A program made the position numbers and the translations under genes. Under the pieces are notes generated by a model. It saw nothing but the letters and a program-made list of their open reading frames with translations, was not told the DNA's origin and searched no databases. This document shows, piece by piece, positions 15,758 through 24,163 of a stretch of 43,337 nt of DNA. The DNA is from Flavobacteriaceae bacterium. GTDB taxonomy: Bacteria; Bacteroidota; Bacteroidia; Flavobacteriales; Weeksellaceae. The DNA lies in contig JAGLAZ010000010.1 of assembly GCA_018260565.1 (NCBI GenBank), positions 1 to 43,337 on the forward strand, read 5' to 3'. How positions within the stretch are numbered: the first letter of the stretch is position 1; each line of letters opens with the position of its first letter.

Positions 15758-16522
15758 TTAAGGATTCTGTATTTTATGTCGTAAACTTCTATTACGTATT
15801 GAAACTGATGAAATAATAAGAATTAATACTAATCCTAAAATCATTGATGCTTTCCAATTTCCTAATCCTGAACCTTCAGGTTTGGTCATATAGTCACCAA
15901 TAGTGGCACCTATAGGATGAATACAAATAACCCCACACCAATACAAAAGAATTTTTGGAATCTTTTGAAAGAAGCTTAGGATTCCAATAACTGAAAGTAA
16001 AATTAACAGTACGATGCTTGCGCCATCAAATCCTAATGGAGTGTTATGCGCTAAAACATCCCCTACTGCCGTACCTAAAGTACTAGAAATTAGGATTGCT
16101 GACCAATATTGTACTCCGCCAGAAATAAATTTAGCACCAGTATGATCTTTTTTGGACTTATTTATTTTCCCAAAAAGAAAGACAAATCCAAAAAGAAATC
16201 CAAGGAATATTGTACTGAATGTATAGCCTTGATTTTCCGTAAAACCTAATAGTTCATGGAAAAATGATCTGCTGAGATAATCTGAAATGGCAGTGCCTAA
16301 TGTACTGGCTATGATAATAATAATCCAATAAAATACACCGGAGTTTTTTACCCGTTGGAAGATAAAAAACGCAAGGATATACAAGATTAATAATGCAATA
16401 GTTCCCCCGCCATATCCCAAATGCAAAGTCTGAGTAATTAGATCCCCTGCGGTTTCCCCTAAAATATTGGCACTCATCATTATCAACCAGTAAATGGGTG
16501 TAATGGAAGGTAGTTTTTTCAT
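15758..16522 (-). CDS. DUF347/COG4705 four-repeat membrane protein
   Basis: This 254-residue integral membrane protein is built of four copies of a two-helix repeat. Each copy has a Tyr-Trp followed by a G-x-x-x-[GS]-D core: YWLIMMSANILGETAGD, YWIIIIIASTLGTAISD, YWSAILISSTLGTAVGD and YWCGVICIHPIGATIGD. This matches Pfam DUF347, described as four tandem repeats with two transmembrane segments and a conserved tryptophan. About eight transmembrane helices are expected. The repeated Asp within the membrane suggests a channel or transporter, but the family function is not settled. The gene appears to be its own unit, with an inverted repeat in its leader. Confidence 0.85.
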   Translation of the reverse strand: MKKLPSITPIYWLIMMSANILGETAGDLITQTLHLGYGGGTIALLILYILAFFIFQRVKNSGVFYWIIIIIASTLGTAISDYLSRSFFHELLGFTENQGYTFSTIFLGFLFGFVFLFGKINKSKKDHTGAKFISGGVQYWSAILISSTLGTAVGDVLAHNTPLGFDGASIVLLILLSVIGILSFFQKIPKILLYWCGVICIHPIGATIGDYMTKPEGSGLGNWKASMILGLVLILIISSVSIRNRSLRHKIQNP

Positions 16523-16536
16523 TCGATAGGGTTTTT

Positions 16537-16581
16537 GGATTCGTACTAGACAAGGAATGTTAGATTTTGTACATCGAATCC
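16537..16581 (-). promoter_or_regulatory. inverted repeat upstream of the DUF347 gene
   Basis: GGATTCGTAC (16537-16546) is mirrored by GTAC-AT-CGAATCC (16569-16581), giving 7 + 3 paired positions with a 2-base bulge and a 22-base loop. On the minus strand it ends 14 bases before the DUF347 ATG and has no following T-run. It is therefore more like a leader structure or operator than a terminator of rfbC. Confidence 0.35.
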
Positions 16582-16626
16582 TCAGTAAGAAAATTTTTGG
16601 TAAATAATAAGTAAAAGTTTAAAACT

Positions 16627-17175
16627 CTAAAAGTAAGTTATAGAGTCGATATTTGGTAAATTTTGATCCTTTTCAGAAAGAATAATGTTCTTTTCTTCCA
16701 ATTGCCAATCAATATTTAATTCTGGAATTTTATAGTATATACCACCGTCATGCTCTTTGCTAAAATAGTTATCACACTTATAATGGAATTCCGCCTCTTC
16801 TGAGAGCACAGCAAATCCATGCGCAAAACCTCTCGGGATAAAGAATTGAAGCCTATTTTCTTCGGAAAGTTTAACTCCAAAGTGTTTTTTAAAAGTAGGT
16901 GAATTTTGACGCAAATCCACTGCTACATCCCAAACTGCTCCACGGACACAGCTCACTAATTTCCCTTGTGCCATATTTCCCGTCTGGAAATGCAGTCCTC
17001 GAACTACATTTTTCCGTGAAACAGATACATTATCCTGCACAAAATCATAGGGTGAAGCAGTAAGTTCTTTAAATTTTTCGGCATTAAATTTTTCAAAAAA
17101 CAAGCCTCGGGAATCTTCGAAAATTGTGGGCTCCAAAAGAAAAATTCCTGGTAACGGCTCTGATATTATTTTCAT
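16627..17175 (-). CDS. rfbC: dTDP-4-dehydrorhamnose 3,5-epimerase
   Basis: RfbC/RmlC (182 residues, normal length) is a cupin epimerase that converts dTDP-4-dehydro-6-deoxyglucose to the L-lyxo isomer in dTDP-L-rhamnose synthesis. It has PTIFEDSRGLFFE near the N-terminus, the catalytic base His62 in VRGLHFQ, and Tyr132 in FHYKCDNYF. Arg24 and the substrate-contacting PRGFAHGF are also present. The other rhamnose genes (rmlA, rmlB, rmlD) are not in the window. It lies 223 bases after the last gene of the polysaccharide block on the same strand and may be transcribed separately. Confidence 0.93.
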   Translation of the reverse strand: MKIISEPLPGIFLLEPTIFEDSRGLFFEKFNAEKFKELTASPYDFVQDNVSVSRKNVVRGLHFQTGNMAQGKLVSCVRGAVWDVAVDLRQNSPTFKKHFGVKLSEENRLQFFIPRGFAHGFAVLSEEAEFHYKCDNYFSKEHDGGIYYKIPELNIDWQLEEKNIILSEKDQNLPNIDSITYF

Positions 17176-17398
17176 TTTACTATGTTTGATATGATAGGGT
17201 AAGTTTTTATTTACATTAGAGTGATATGATTGTCAATAAAATATTCTATAAAATTTAGTACTATTTCTTAGGAGTGATATTTAAATCTTGCAAGGATGTT
17301 ATATAAATAAATGATGTACTGTATTGGTTTCATTAGGTTTTTAAATTAAAATTTACCCTGAGTATTAGCATACAAACCAGTAGGAAATGTTAAATTCA
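17176..17398. other. intergenic spacer at the end of the polysaccharide operon
   Basis: This 223-base AT-rich gap is the largest within the minus-strand polysaccharide genes. I see no convincing hairpin terminator, TAnnTTTG box or small gene in it. Confidence 0.4.
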
Positions 17399-18529
17399 TT
17401 AAAAAAGACTAAGAAATGATTCTTTAATTCTTAAAAAATCATCAGAAGAAAGGTTAGATCCAGAGGGTAAGCATAAACCTTTAATAAATAAATTTTCCGC
17501 AACTTGTCCAACATAATAGGGTGCATCTGAAAATACAGGCTGGAGATGCATGGGTTTCCAAAGTGGACGAGATTCTATGTTTTCTTTTTCCAAGTGTAGC
17601 CGTACATCTTCTCTACTAAACCCTAATTTTTGCTCATCAATTACGATAGCTGTAAGCCAATGATTAGAATAATAATTTGAATCAGGTTCGGAAAAAATTT
17701 GTATACCCTCTAAAGTAGAAAAAAACTCACGATATAATTGGTTTAATTGTCGGCGGGCAGTAATGTGATCTTTCAAAACTTCCATTTGACCGCACCCAAT
17801 CCCAGCACTAATGTTACTCATTCGATAATTGTACCCAATTTCTGAATGTTGAAAATGTGGGGCTGAATCCCTTGCCTGAGTAGATAAAAAGGTACTATAT
17901 TCTTTTTCTTTCTTTGTTTTACATATTAAGGCTCCACCACCTGATGTGGTGATTATTTTATTCCCATTAAAACTTAAAATCCCTAGATCACCAAGGGTTC
18001 CACACATCCTACCTTTGTAGGTGGATCCTAAGGCTTCCGCAGCATCTTCTATTACGGGGATATTATATTTAAGAGCTATTGCTGATATTTCGTCCATTTT
18101 TGCAGGCATACCATATAGATGAACTACTATAATGGCTTTGATAGTTTTGCCTTTAGATATGCGATCATTAATAGCCTCCTCTAGTAAATCTGGGCACATA
18201 TTCCAGGAATCTGGCTCGCTATCAATAAAAACAGGAATTGCTCCCTGATATACAATTGGATTAGCCGATGCTGAAAATGTAAAACTTTGGCAAAGCACTT
18301 CATCGCCTCGTTTAACGCCCAACATTATAAGTGCTAAGTGTATGGCAGAAGTACCTGACTGCAAAGCAACACAATAGGAATTGTCTCCCAAATAAGACTC
18401 CAATTTTTGTTCAAAAAGATGAATATTTGGACCTTCCGGGGCAACCCAATTGCTATCCAGGGCAGACTGAATATAGCCTAATTCTAATCCGGATAAATGA
18501 GGTGGCGAAAGCCAAATTTTTTCTTTCAT
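17399..18529 (-). CDS. DegT/DnrJ-family sugar aminotransferase (PglE-like)
   Basis: This 376-residue PLP-dependent aminotransferase of the DegT/DnrJ/EryC1/StrS family uses glutamate to aminate a nucleotide-linked keto-sugar. Seen are SGTSAIHLAL (phosphate binding), VIEDAAEALGS (PLP-ring aspartate, Asp162) and the Schiff-base lysine Lys191 in FNGNKIITTSGGG. The closest remembered types are PglE/EpsN enzymes, which act on UDP-4-keto-6-deoxy-GlcNAc. It directly follows a PglC-like transferase, but the matching PglD acetyltransferase and PglF dehydratase are not visible in the window. The exact sugar product is therefore uncertain. Confidence 0.85.
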   Translation of the reverse strand: MKEKIWLSPPHLSGLELGYIQSALDSNWVAPEGPNIHLFEQKLESYLGDNSYCVALQSGTSAIHLALIMLGVKRGDEVLCQSFTFSASANPIVYQGAIPVFIDSEPDSWNMCPDLLEEAINDRISKGKTIKAIIVVHLYGMPAKMDEISAIALKYNIPVIEDAAEALGSTYKGRMCGTLGDLGILSFNGNKIITTSGGGALICKTKKEKEYSTFLSTQARDSAPHFQHSEIGYNYRMSNISAGIGCGQMEVLKDHITARRQLNQLYREFFSTLEGIQIFSEPDSNYYSNHWLTAIVIDEQKLGFSREDVRLHLEKENIESRPLWKPMHLQPVFSDAPYYVGQVAENLFIKGLCLPSGSNLSSDDFLRIKESFLSLF

Positions 18530-18550
18530 CTATAAGACAAAAATGATGAA

Positions 18551-19168
18551 TTAATTTTTATTTATTGTATTTCCTTCAAAATCAAGGGGTATTGATGAAT
18601 CTAAGTGTTTACTTTTAGAAAATTGAAATACACTAAGCACAGTTTTAATTAAAATTCTTATATCTAAATAAAATTTTAAACTATCAACATACAATACATC
18701 TAATTCAAATCTTTTATCCCACTCTAAATGATTTCTACCATTTACTTGAGCCAATCCTGTTATACCTGGTAATACCTCATTTCGTCTTTTTTGAAAGTCA
18801 TTGTATAAATCTTGATAATAAGGCAATAAGGGTCTCGGACCTACCAAACTCATATCACCTTTTAAAACATTCCAAAGCTGTGGCAGTTCATCCAATGATG
18901 TTTTACGGAGCATATTTCCAATGAATGTAAGCCGTTCAGAATCTGGGCGTAAGTTTCCGTCAGCATCTCGTTCATCATTCATACTCTTGAATTTATATAG
19001 AGTGAAAATTTTAAAATTTTTTCCTAATCTTTTTTGCTTAAATAATGGGTTTCCCATTTGAAAAATTAAAAGTAGTATATAAAGAAAAATACAAATAGGA
19101 GATAAGAAAAGTAGTAATATTATTGTCAAGACAATATCCAGAAACCTCTTAAAAACATTTCGGTACAT
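18551..19168 (-). CDS. PglC-like initiating sugar-phosphate transferase
   Basis: This 205-residue monotopic polyprenol-phosphate phosphoglycosyltransferase loads the first sugar-1-phosphate onto undecaprenyl phosphate at the inner membrane. It has one N-terminal membrane-embedded helix (about 9-36) and KQKRLGKNFKIFTLYKFKSM. The catalytic core TSLDELPQLWNVLKGDMSL includes the Asp-Glu dyad, followed by VGPRPLLPYY. The short length matches PglC rather than the larger WbaP/WcaJ proteins. A second enzyme of the same class lies immediately upstream at 19176-19724, so this operon has two possible initiators. Confidence 0.9.
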   Translation of the reverse strand: MYRNVFKRFLDIVLTIILLLFLSPICIFLYILLLIFQMGNPLFKQKRLGKNFKIFTLYKFKSMNDERDADGNLRPDSERLTFIGNMLRKTSLDELPQLWNVLKGDMSLVGPRPLLPYYQDLYNDFQKRRNEVLPGITGLAQVNGRNHLEWDKRFELDVLYVDSLKFYLDIRILIKTVLSVFQFSKSKHLDSSIPLDFEGNTINKN

Positions 19169-19175
19169 GAGTATA

Positions 19176-19724
19176 TTAGTTTACTCTATCCCCTTGGCCT
19201 TTACCGCCTATTGTAGAAAAAATATAATGGAAATAACTTGCAGTGCTTAAATTCTGAAGCATTTTCGCATCCATTTCTGCTAATTTTTTTGGTGTGGACA
19301 TATCTATTTCATTGATTTGAGACAAACCCGTGATTCCAGGTAAATTATTATATACACCTCTTTTATCGCGTTCTTCAATAAGTTCTTTTTGGTTAAATAA
19401 ATTAGGCCTTGGCCCTACCAAACTCATATCTCCTATAAGCACATTAACTAACTGAGGGAGTTCATCCAACTTAGATTTTCGTAGAAAAGCCCCAAATCTA
19501 GTAATGTCATTTTTTTCTGCCAAGTGGGTAGCTACTTGCTTTGCAGAGACGGACATGGTACGGAATTTATATAATTTAAATGGTTTTTTCTTATACCCCA
19601 CTCGCTCCTGAGCAAATATAGGTTTGCCCGTATCAAACAATCCTATTATATATAACAATACACCAATGGGCCACAAAAACAAGATGCCAAATAACGAAAA
19701 GATAAAATCAAAAAGGCGTATCAT
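19176..19724 (-). CDS. second initiating sugar-phosphate transferase
   Basis: This 182-residue protein has the same monotopic phosphoglycosyltransferase fold as its downstream neighbour but is clearly divergent in sequence. It has an N-terminal membrane helix (LFDFIFSLFGILFLWPIGVL), AQERVGYKKKPFKLYKFRTM, KLDELPQLVNVLIGDMSLVG with the catalytic Asp-Glu, and GPRPNLF. It lies 7 bases before the PglC-like gene and 18 bases after a WbpV/WreQ-like reductase. That pairing suggests it might transfer QuiNAc-1-phosphate or a similar 6-deoxy-HexNAc phosphate. The specificity is inference. Confidence 0.88.
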   Translation of the reverse strand: MIRLFDFIFSLFGILFLWPIGVLLYIIGLFDTGKPIFAQERVGYKKKPFKLYKFRTMSVSAKQVATHLAEKNDITRFGAFLRKSKLDELPQLVNVLIGDMSLVGPRPNLFNQKELIEERDKRGVYNNLPGITGLSQINEIDMSTPKKLAEMDAKMLQNLSTASYFHYIFSTIGGKGQGDRVN

Positions 19725-19742
19725 GGGTTTATTATTAAAAAA

Positions 19743-20642
19743 TTAATGAGAATTTATAAAACTTCTGATGGTTTTTTGGAGTCCTTCTTCAGCAGATAAA
19801 GGTAGTTTTTCTATTTGTAAAACCCTTTTCAGCTTTTTATTTGAAACTAATAAATCTGATGTCAGTTTCTTATTTTTATTAGAATTAATCGGTAACGGCA
19901 AAAAGTCACCCGTTTTTCCCAAAAGTTGAACAAAAATTTCAGGGATTTTTAAAATTCTGCTTTTTTTATTGGTAGTGTTTCCTATTAATTTGATGATATC
20001 TACCACTGGTATTGCATTGTCATCTGCTATATGATATATTCCCGAAGAGATACTATCTTTTTTCTGTATCACTTTTTCCACAGCCCATATTAAATTATCT
20101 ATGCTTAAGAAACTTCTTCTATTTTGAAATGCACCGAATGGGTAAGGAATTCCTTTAGCAATCATAGTATAGAGCTGACGGAGATTCCCCTTATCACCAT
20201 CACCGTGAATCATACTTGGTCTTAGAATTAGTATTTTTTTATCTTCAGGAAGTTTTAAATTTAGGAGTAATACTTCCGCCTCTTTTTTAGACTTAGCATA
20301 AGAGGAGATGGGATTGCAAGTGGCTTCTTCTGTCAGCCATTCTTCTCTGGAAAATTCCTCCACCACAGCAATAGAACTTATGTGAATGAGTAAGCTTGCC
20401 AAAGATTTAGTGAACATTTTAGATATTTCTATTACTGGCTGAACATTAGACTTCCGAAAGTCTTCCATAGTTGCTGTTCCTTTATGATCATGGGCTTTGC
20501 CTATACAATTGATCCAAATATCTCCTGAAAATGTATCAATTTTTCTGATATCTACAGCTATTGAATTTTCCAAGTGGGAAAGAAGATGTTTTCCTACAAA
20601 ACCGGTAGCTCCGAAGATTACAATTTTGGACTGAGAATCCAT
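19743..20642 (-). CDS. NAD-dependent sugar epimerase/reductase (WbpV/WreQ-like)
   Basis: This 299-residue extended short-chain dehydrogenase has the NAD-binding GATGFVGKHLL near its start, a serine in HISSIAVVEE, and the catalytic YAKSK. The overall pattern (INCIGKAHDHKG, then LRPSMIHGDGDKGNL) resembles WbpV/WreQ-type enzymes that reduce UDP-4-keto-6-deoxy-GlcNAc to UDP-QuiNAc, or related C4 epimerases. It lies between the WbuB-like glycosyltransferase (2-base gap) and an initiating transferase. The retaining 4,6-dehydratase needed to supply its substrate is not in this window. Confidence 0.75.
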   Translation of the reverse strand: MDSQSKIVIFGATGFVGKHLLSHLENSIAVDIRKIDTFSGDIWINCIGKAHDHKGTATMEDFRKSNVQPVIEISKMFTKSLASLLIHISSIAVVEEFSREEWLTEEATCNPISSYAKSKKEAEVLLLNLKLPEDKKILILRPSMIHGDGDKGNLRQLYTMIAKGIPYPFGAFQNRRSFLSIDNLIWAVEKVIQKKDSISSGIYHIADDNAIPVVDIIKLIGNTTNKKSRILKIPEIFVQLLGKTGDFLPLPINSNKNKKLTSDLLVSNKKLKRVLQIEKLPLSAEEGLQKTIRSFINSH

Positions 20643-20644
20643 AC

Positions 20645-21817
20645 CTAGATATTTTTAAAATGAGTAAGAAATTTGGATAAAATAAACTTTTCAGAATAAG
20701 AGTTTTCAGCAAGTGATCGTGAATTTAAACTCATAATCTCATAGCGCATATCTGATAAGGGAAAATTGACTAAAAATTTTTCTAAATCTTCCCAATTTTC
20801 ATGAGAAAAGGAATAGCCAATTTTATGTTCTTTGACTAAAATATCAATTTCGCTGCCTTCATCACCAATATAAAGAATAGGTTTTCCAGCTGCCAAGATA
20901 TTATAAGTCTTAGAAGGAACGCCAAGCCCTTTCATCCCTTTGGCAAGAGTTACTATTGCAAAGTCACAGGAACTCAAAATCTCATCTTGCTGTTCTCTAT
21001 GGAATTTTCCGTAAAAATTAATGTGAGATTTGCCACTATTTTTAACTTGGTCTTCCAAGTCGTTTAGCAAAACCCCATCACCATAAATATCGAGGCAAAA
21101 TTGGTTTTCTGGAAGCCTTAAAAATAAATCCACTAATTCCCCCAAACCTTGCACTCTACCTATATTTCCGGAATATTGAAATCTAATATGCCTTTCACCA
21201 AAAGGTGTATTGGGAATAGGCTTTATATTTTTCGTATCAGCCCAGTTTTCTATAATTACAACAGGAATTTTGGCTTGAGTCTTTTCCCTCATTACTTTTT
21301 GCATATCTCTACCAAGAGCAATAAGGTAATCTGACTGTTTATATGAGGTATCAAATATCTTTTTTAATATTTTATACTTAAAAGTGTTTTTAGAGGTAAT
21401 AAGACCAGCGGATATGGCGTTTTCCGGAAAGACATCATGTACCAGAATAGTCCAGTTAAATCTCTTCCATTTTTTTAAGAGCGCGATAAATATGCTTAGA
21501 GGTAGCGGGTTTGTAACTGTAAATAATGAATCTCCACTTTTAATGTTTTTTGCTAAATGTCTTGTAAATATCAAGCTTACGGACAAAAATCTTATAAGCC
21601 GGAAAGATAAATTTCTCTTATTTTCTGCGATTGTTGTAAACCGTCTTATCTCTAAATGAGGTAGAAAAGAGCGTGTGGAAAATGAATCTTCTGGGCTTGC
21701 AGTAAGGACAATTACCTTAAACTCCTGTGAGAGACATTCAGCTATCTTAGTCATAATATAACCTGTGGATGTCTCATCAGGATAGAATAATTCTGTGGCA
21801 ATCCAAATAGTCTTCAT
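20645..21817 (-). CDS. wbuB: WbuB-like glycosyltransferase family 4
   Basis: This 390-residue GT-B fold transferase has an N-terminal acceptor domain starting KTIWIATELFYPDETSTGYI. Its C-terminal donor domain has FQYSGNIGRVQGLGELV and KGLGVPSKTYNILAAGKPIL. The opening and its place beside fnlC match WbuB enzymes, assigned to L-FucNAc transfer in E. coli clusters with fnlABC. It has no signal peptide and acts on the cytoplasmic face. The assignment to FucNAc or FucNAm is by context and resemblance. Confidence 0.85.
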   Translation of the reverse strand: MKTIWIATELFYPDETSTGYIMTKIAECLSQEFKVIVLTASPEDSFSTRSFLPHLEIRRFTTIAENKRNLSFRLIRFLSVSLIFTRHLAKNIKSGDSLFTVTNPLPLSIFIALLKKWKRFNWTILVHDVFPENAISAGLITSKNTFKYKILKKIFDTSYKQSDYLIALGRDMQKVMREKTQAKIPVVIIENWADTKNIKPIPNTPFGERHIRFQYSGNIGRVQGLGELVDLFLRLPENQFCLDIYGDGVLLNDLEDQVKNSGKSHINFYGKFHREQQDEILSSCDFAIVTLAKGMKGLGVPSKTYNILAAGKPILYIGDEGSEIDILVKEHKIGYSFSHENWEDLEKFLVNFPLSDMRYEIMSLNSRSLAENSYSEKFILSKFLTHFKNI

Positions 21818-21819
21818 AT

Positions 21820-22953
21820 CTATTTACTCCACACCACGCGGTTCACATAATCCGTATAGCTTAAGATAATTCTAACCATTTTCTCAGACACATTGGGCAT
21901 AGAATAATCCGCTACAGGTCTCATACTTCTTTCCTCTCCTACTTTCTGAGTTGAAAGATGTTCTAATCCTTGTATTATGCGTTCCGGAGACAATCCGACC
22001 ATCATCACGCTCGCTTCTTCCATCGCCTCTGGACGTTCGTGGGCGTCGCGGATATTCAGAGCGCGGAAATTTAAAATGGAGGATTCTTCCGAAATAGTAC
22101 CGGAATCTGACAATACGGCATAACTGCGCATTTGCAGTGCGTTGTAATCATGAAAGCCGAGGGGTTTCAGGAACTGAACCTCGGGGCGCACTTCGACTTT
22201 CATTTTGTCTATCATATTGCGTGTGCGCGGATGCGTGGAAACGATTATCGGGTAACCGTATTTCTCGGCGATTAGATTCAGGCTTTCAATTAGCCCATTG
22301 AAATTCTTTTCAGAGTTGATATTTTCTTCCCTGTGTGAACTTACCACAAAGAATTTACCTTCTTCCAGTTTTAATTTATTTAAAACATCGGATTTTTCAA
22401 TTTTGGGCAAATAATAATTCAGCACCTCGAACATCGGCGATCCGGTTTTTATAATCCTGTCGGCCGGAAGTCCCTCTCTCAAGAGATATTCTCTCGCAAT
22501 GTCACTATAAGTTAAGTTCACATCCGAGGTGTGATCTACGATTTTGCGGTTGGTTTCTTCAGGAACTCGTTGGTCGAAACAGCGGTTTCCGGCCTCCATA
22601 TGGAAGATTGGAATCTGTCTTTTCTTAGCAGGAATAGCACAAAGGCAGGAATTAGTATCTCCTAAGACTAAAAAAGCTTCAGGCTTTATAGATTCAAGTA
22701 ACGGATCTATTTTAATTAAAATATTACCAATGGTTTCAGTAGCTGTTTGACCTGCTGCTTCCAGAAAATAATCCGGTTTTCTAAGTCCAAGATCTTCGAA
22801 AAATATTTGATTGAGTTCATAATCATAGTTCTGACCGGTATGAATAATGATATGCTCTACTGCTTCAGAATTGTCTAAAGCACAAAGAACCCGAGAAAGT
22901 CTGATTATTTCTGGGCGTGTTCCCACGACCGTCATTACTTTAAGTTTTTTCAT
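21820..22953 (-). CDS. fnlC: UDP-N-acetylglucosamine-type 2-epimerase FnlC/WbjD/CapG
   Basis: This 377-residue non-hydrolysing UDP-HexNAc 2-epimerase of the WecB fold performs the last step to UDP-L-FucNAc after FnlA and FnlB. Seen are VVGTRPEIIRLSRVL (11-25), HTGQNYDYELNQIFFEDL, FHMEAGNRCFDQRVPEE and a C-terminal LSDSGTISEESSILN. A sharp composition change runs through the gene: blocks from about 21961 to 22620 reach 50-53% GC, while the N-terminal third is near 30%. It overlaps the polymerase/ligase gene by 14 bases, and wbuB follows after 2 bases. Confidence 0.92.
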   Translation of the reverse strand: MKKLKVMTVVGTRPEIIRLSRVLCALDNSEAVEHIIIHTGQNYDYELNQIFFEDLGLRKPDYFLEAAGQTATETIGNILIKIDPLLESIKPEAFLVLGDTNSCLCAIPAKKRQIPIFHMEAGNRCFDQRVPEETNRKIVDHTSDVNLTYSDIAREYLLREGLPADRIIKTGSPMFEVLNYYLPKIEKSDVLNKLKLEEGKFFVVSSHREENINSEKNFNGLIESLNLIAEKYGYPIIVSTHPRTRNMIDKMKVEVRPEVQFLKPLGFHDYNALQMRSYAVLSDSGTISEESSILNFRALNIRDAHERPEAMEEASVMMVGLSPERIIQGLEHLSTQKVGEERSMRPVADYSMPNVSEKMVRIILSYTDYVNRVVWSK

Positions 22954-24163
22954 TTGTTTGATATAAAGATATCCCTATTATAAGTGCACTAAGATGTAGA
23001 AATTCTGGCACCCCATACACATTATAGGAGGTTATGATTAATACGAAATATTGTAAAAATAAGGCAAAAAACAGAATAGAATAGGAAGATGAATGGGATT
23101 TAATCCGTATAAATTTCGTGATGTTTTTAAAAACTGGGAAAAATTTAGCAAAATAAATTACAAAACCTATAAATCCGGTTGCACTTAATAACTCAAGAAA
23201 AATATTATGCGGATACATTCCATTTGGAAACAAAACTCTACCTCCTAAAAGTGGATTGGCACAAAATATATCCCATGAATATTTAAAAAGCGGCATTCTC
23301 TCTGAAGTATCACCTTCGAAAAGCCATAGATGAAGTCTTTCTAAGATTCTAATTTTTTCTAAACCAAAAGAGGGAGCAAAATAAATAAATATATAGCTAA
23401 GCAAGGAAAATGCTATGAAGTATGCAATATATTTTTTATTCTTTTGATGTATTAAGATATAGGGAACCACTACATATAAGGCTAAAAACGGACTCCGAGC
23501 ATATGCCAATATAATAGTAATAAACCCTAAAATAAATCCCGAATACCAAAGTATTTTTTCGGCTTTGTTTTTAGGTGTAGAATTAAGTAGGAAAAATAAA
23601 GCTATCAGGGCTAAAGTAGTCCCAAAATGCCCGTATGAAATGTAATAAACGGAAAATATAAAAGGGAAATTTCGTCCTTCCCAATTAAACAATCCCCATA
23701 TTAGATTAATAAATAGCATTCCAAATACTATATAAAACATAGTATGCGCAATATTTTTCAAACTCATTTTGGAATAATCCAAACTAATAATTGCAATGGA
23801 AGGTAATACTGCTATTAATAATATCCGCCAGCATACCTCTTCTTCTTTTTCTAAAATTTTTAGTTGATACGTATCGTGGTGAAAAGACCAATATGTTTTA
23901 GCTATATATACTATCCAAAATAGTACTACCCAGAAAACACTCCATTTAAACTTCCCTATTCGAGGAATTTCTGTACAAAATATAGCAAAAGATGCTAGAG
24001 CAATTAATATACGATAAGGAACAGCAAATATTCGGGAATTATCGACCCCAAATGGTATTGCTATACCACTCACTGCTATATATCCCACGATTACAGCAAC
24101 CAGATACCATTCCTTATAATTTAGTAGTTTTCTGGAATACAGATGTCTTTGCGCGGATTCCAT
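22940..24163 (-). CDS. O-antigen polymerase/ligase-family membrane protein
   Basis: This 407-residue polytopic membrane protein (about 10-12 hydrophobic helices) has the large periplasmic loop and PHNIFLELLSATGFIGF motif of the Wzy_C/O-antigen ligase superfamily. An arginine-rich AYARSPFLALY segment also fits. It sits between fnlB (overlap TAATG) and fnlC (14-base overlap). Because a second polymerase-like gene exists at 36460-37779, this one may be a ligase, or a polymerase for a different repeat unit. Sequence alone does not separate these roles. Confidence 0.8.
   Translation of the reverse strand: MESAQRHLYSRKLLNYKEWYLVAVIVGYIAVSGIAIPFGVDNSRIFAVPYRILIALASFAIFCTEIPRIGKFKWSVFWVVLFWIVYIAKTYWSFHHDTYQLKILEKEEEVCWRILLIAVLPSIAIISLDYSKMSLKNIAHTMFYIVFGMLFINLIWGLFNWEGRNFPFIFSVYYISYGHFGTTLALIALFFLLNSTPKNKAEKILWYSGFILGFITIILAYARSPFLALYVVVPYILIHQKNKKYIAYFIAFSLLSYIFIYFAPSFGLEKIRILERLHLWLFEGDTSERMPLFKYSWDIFCANPLLGGRVLFPNGMYPHNIFLELLSATGFIGFVIYFAKFFPVFKNITKFIRIKSHSSSYSILFFALFLQYFVLIITSYNVYGVPEFLHLSALIIGISLYQTNEKT

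Noticed and set aside
16254-16553. 99-codon minus-strand frame overlapping the DUF347 gene start
   Set aside because: It is a different frame of the same region; the DUF347 frame has four conserved repeats.
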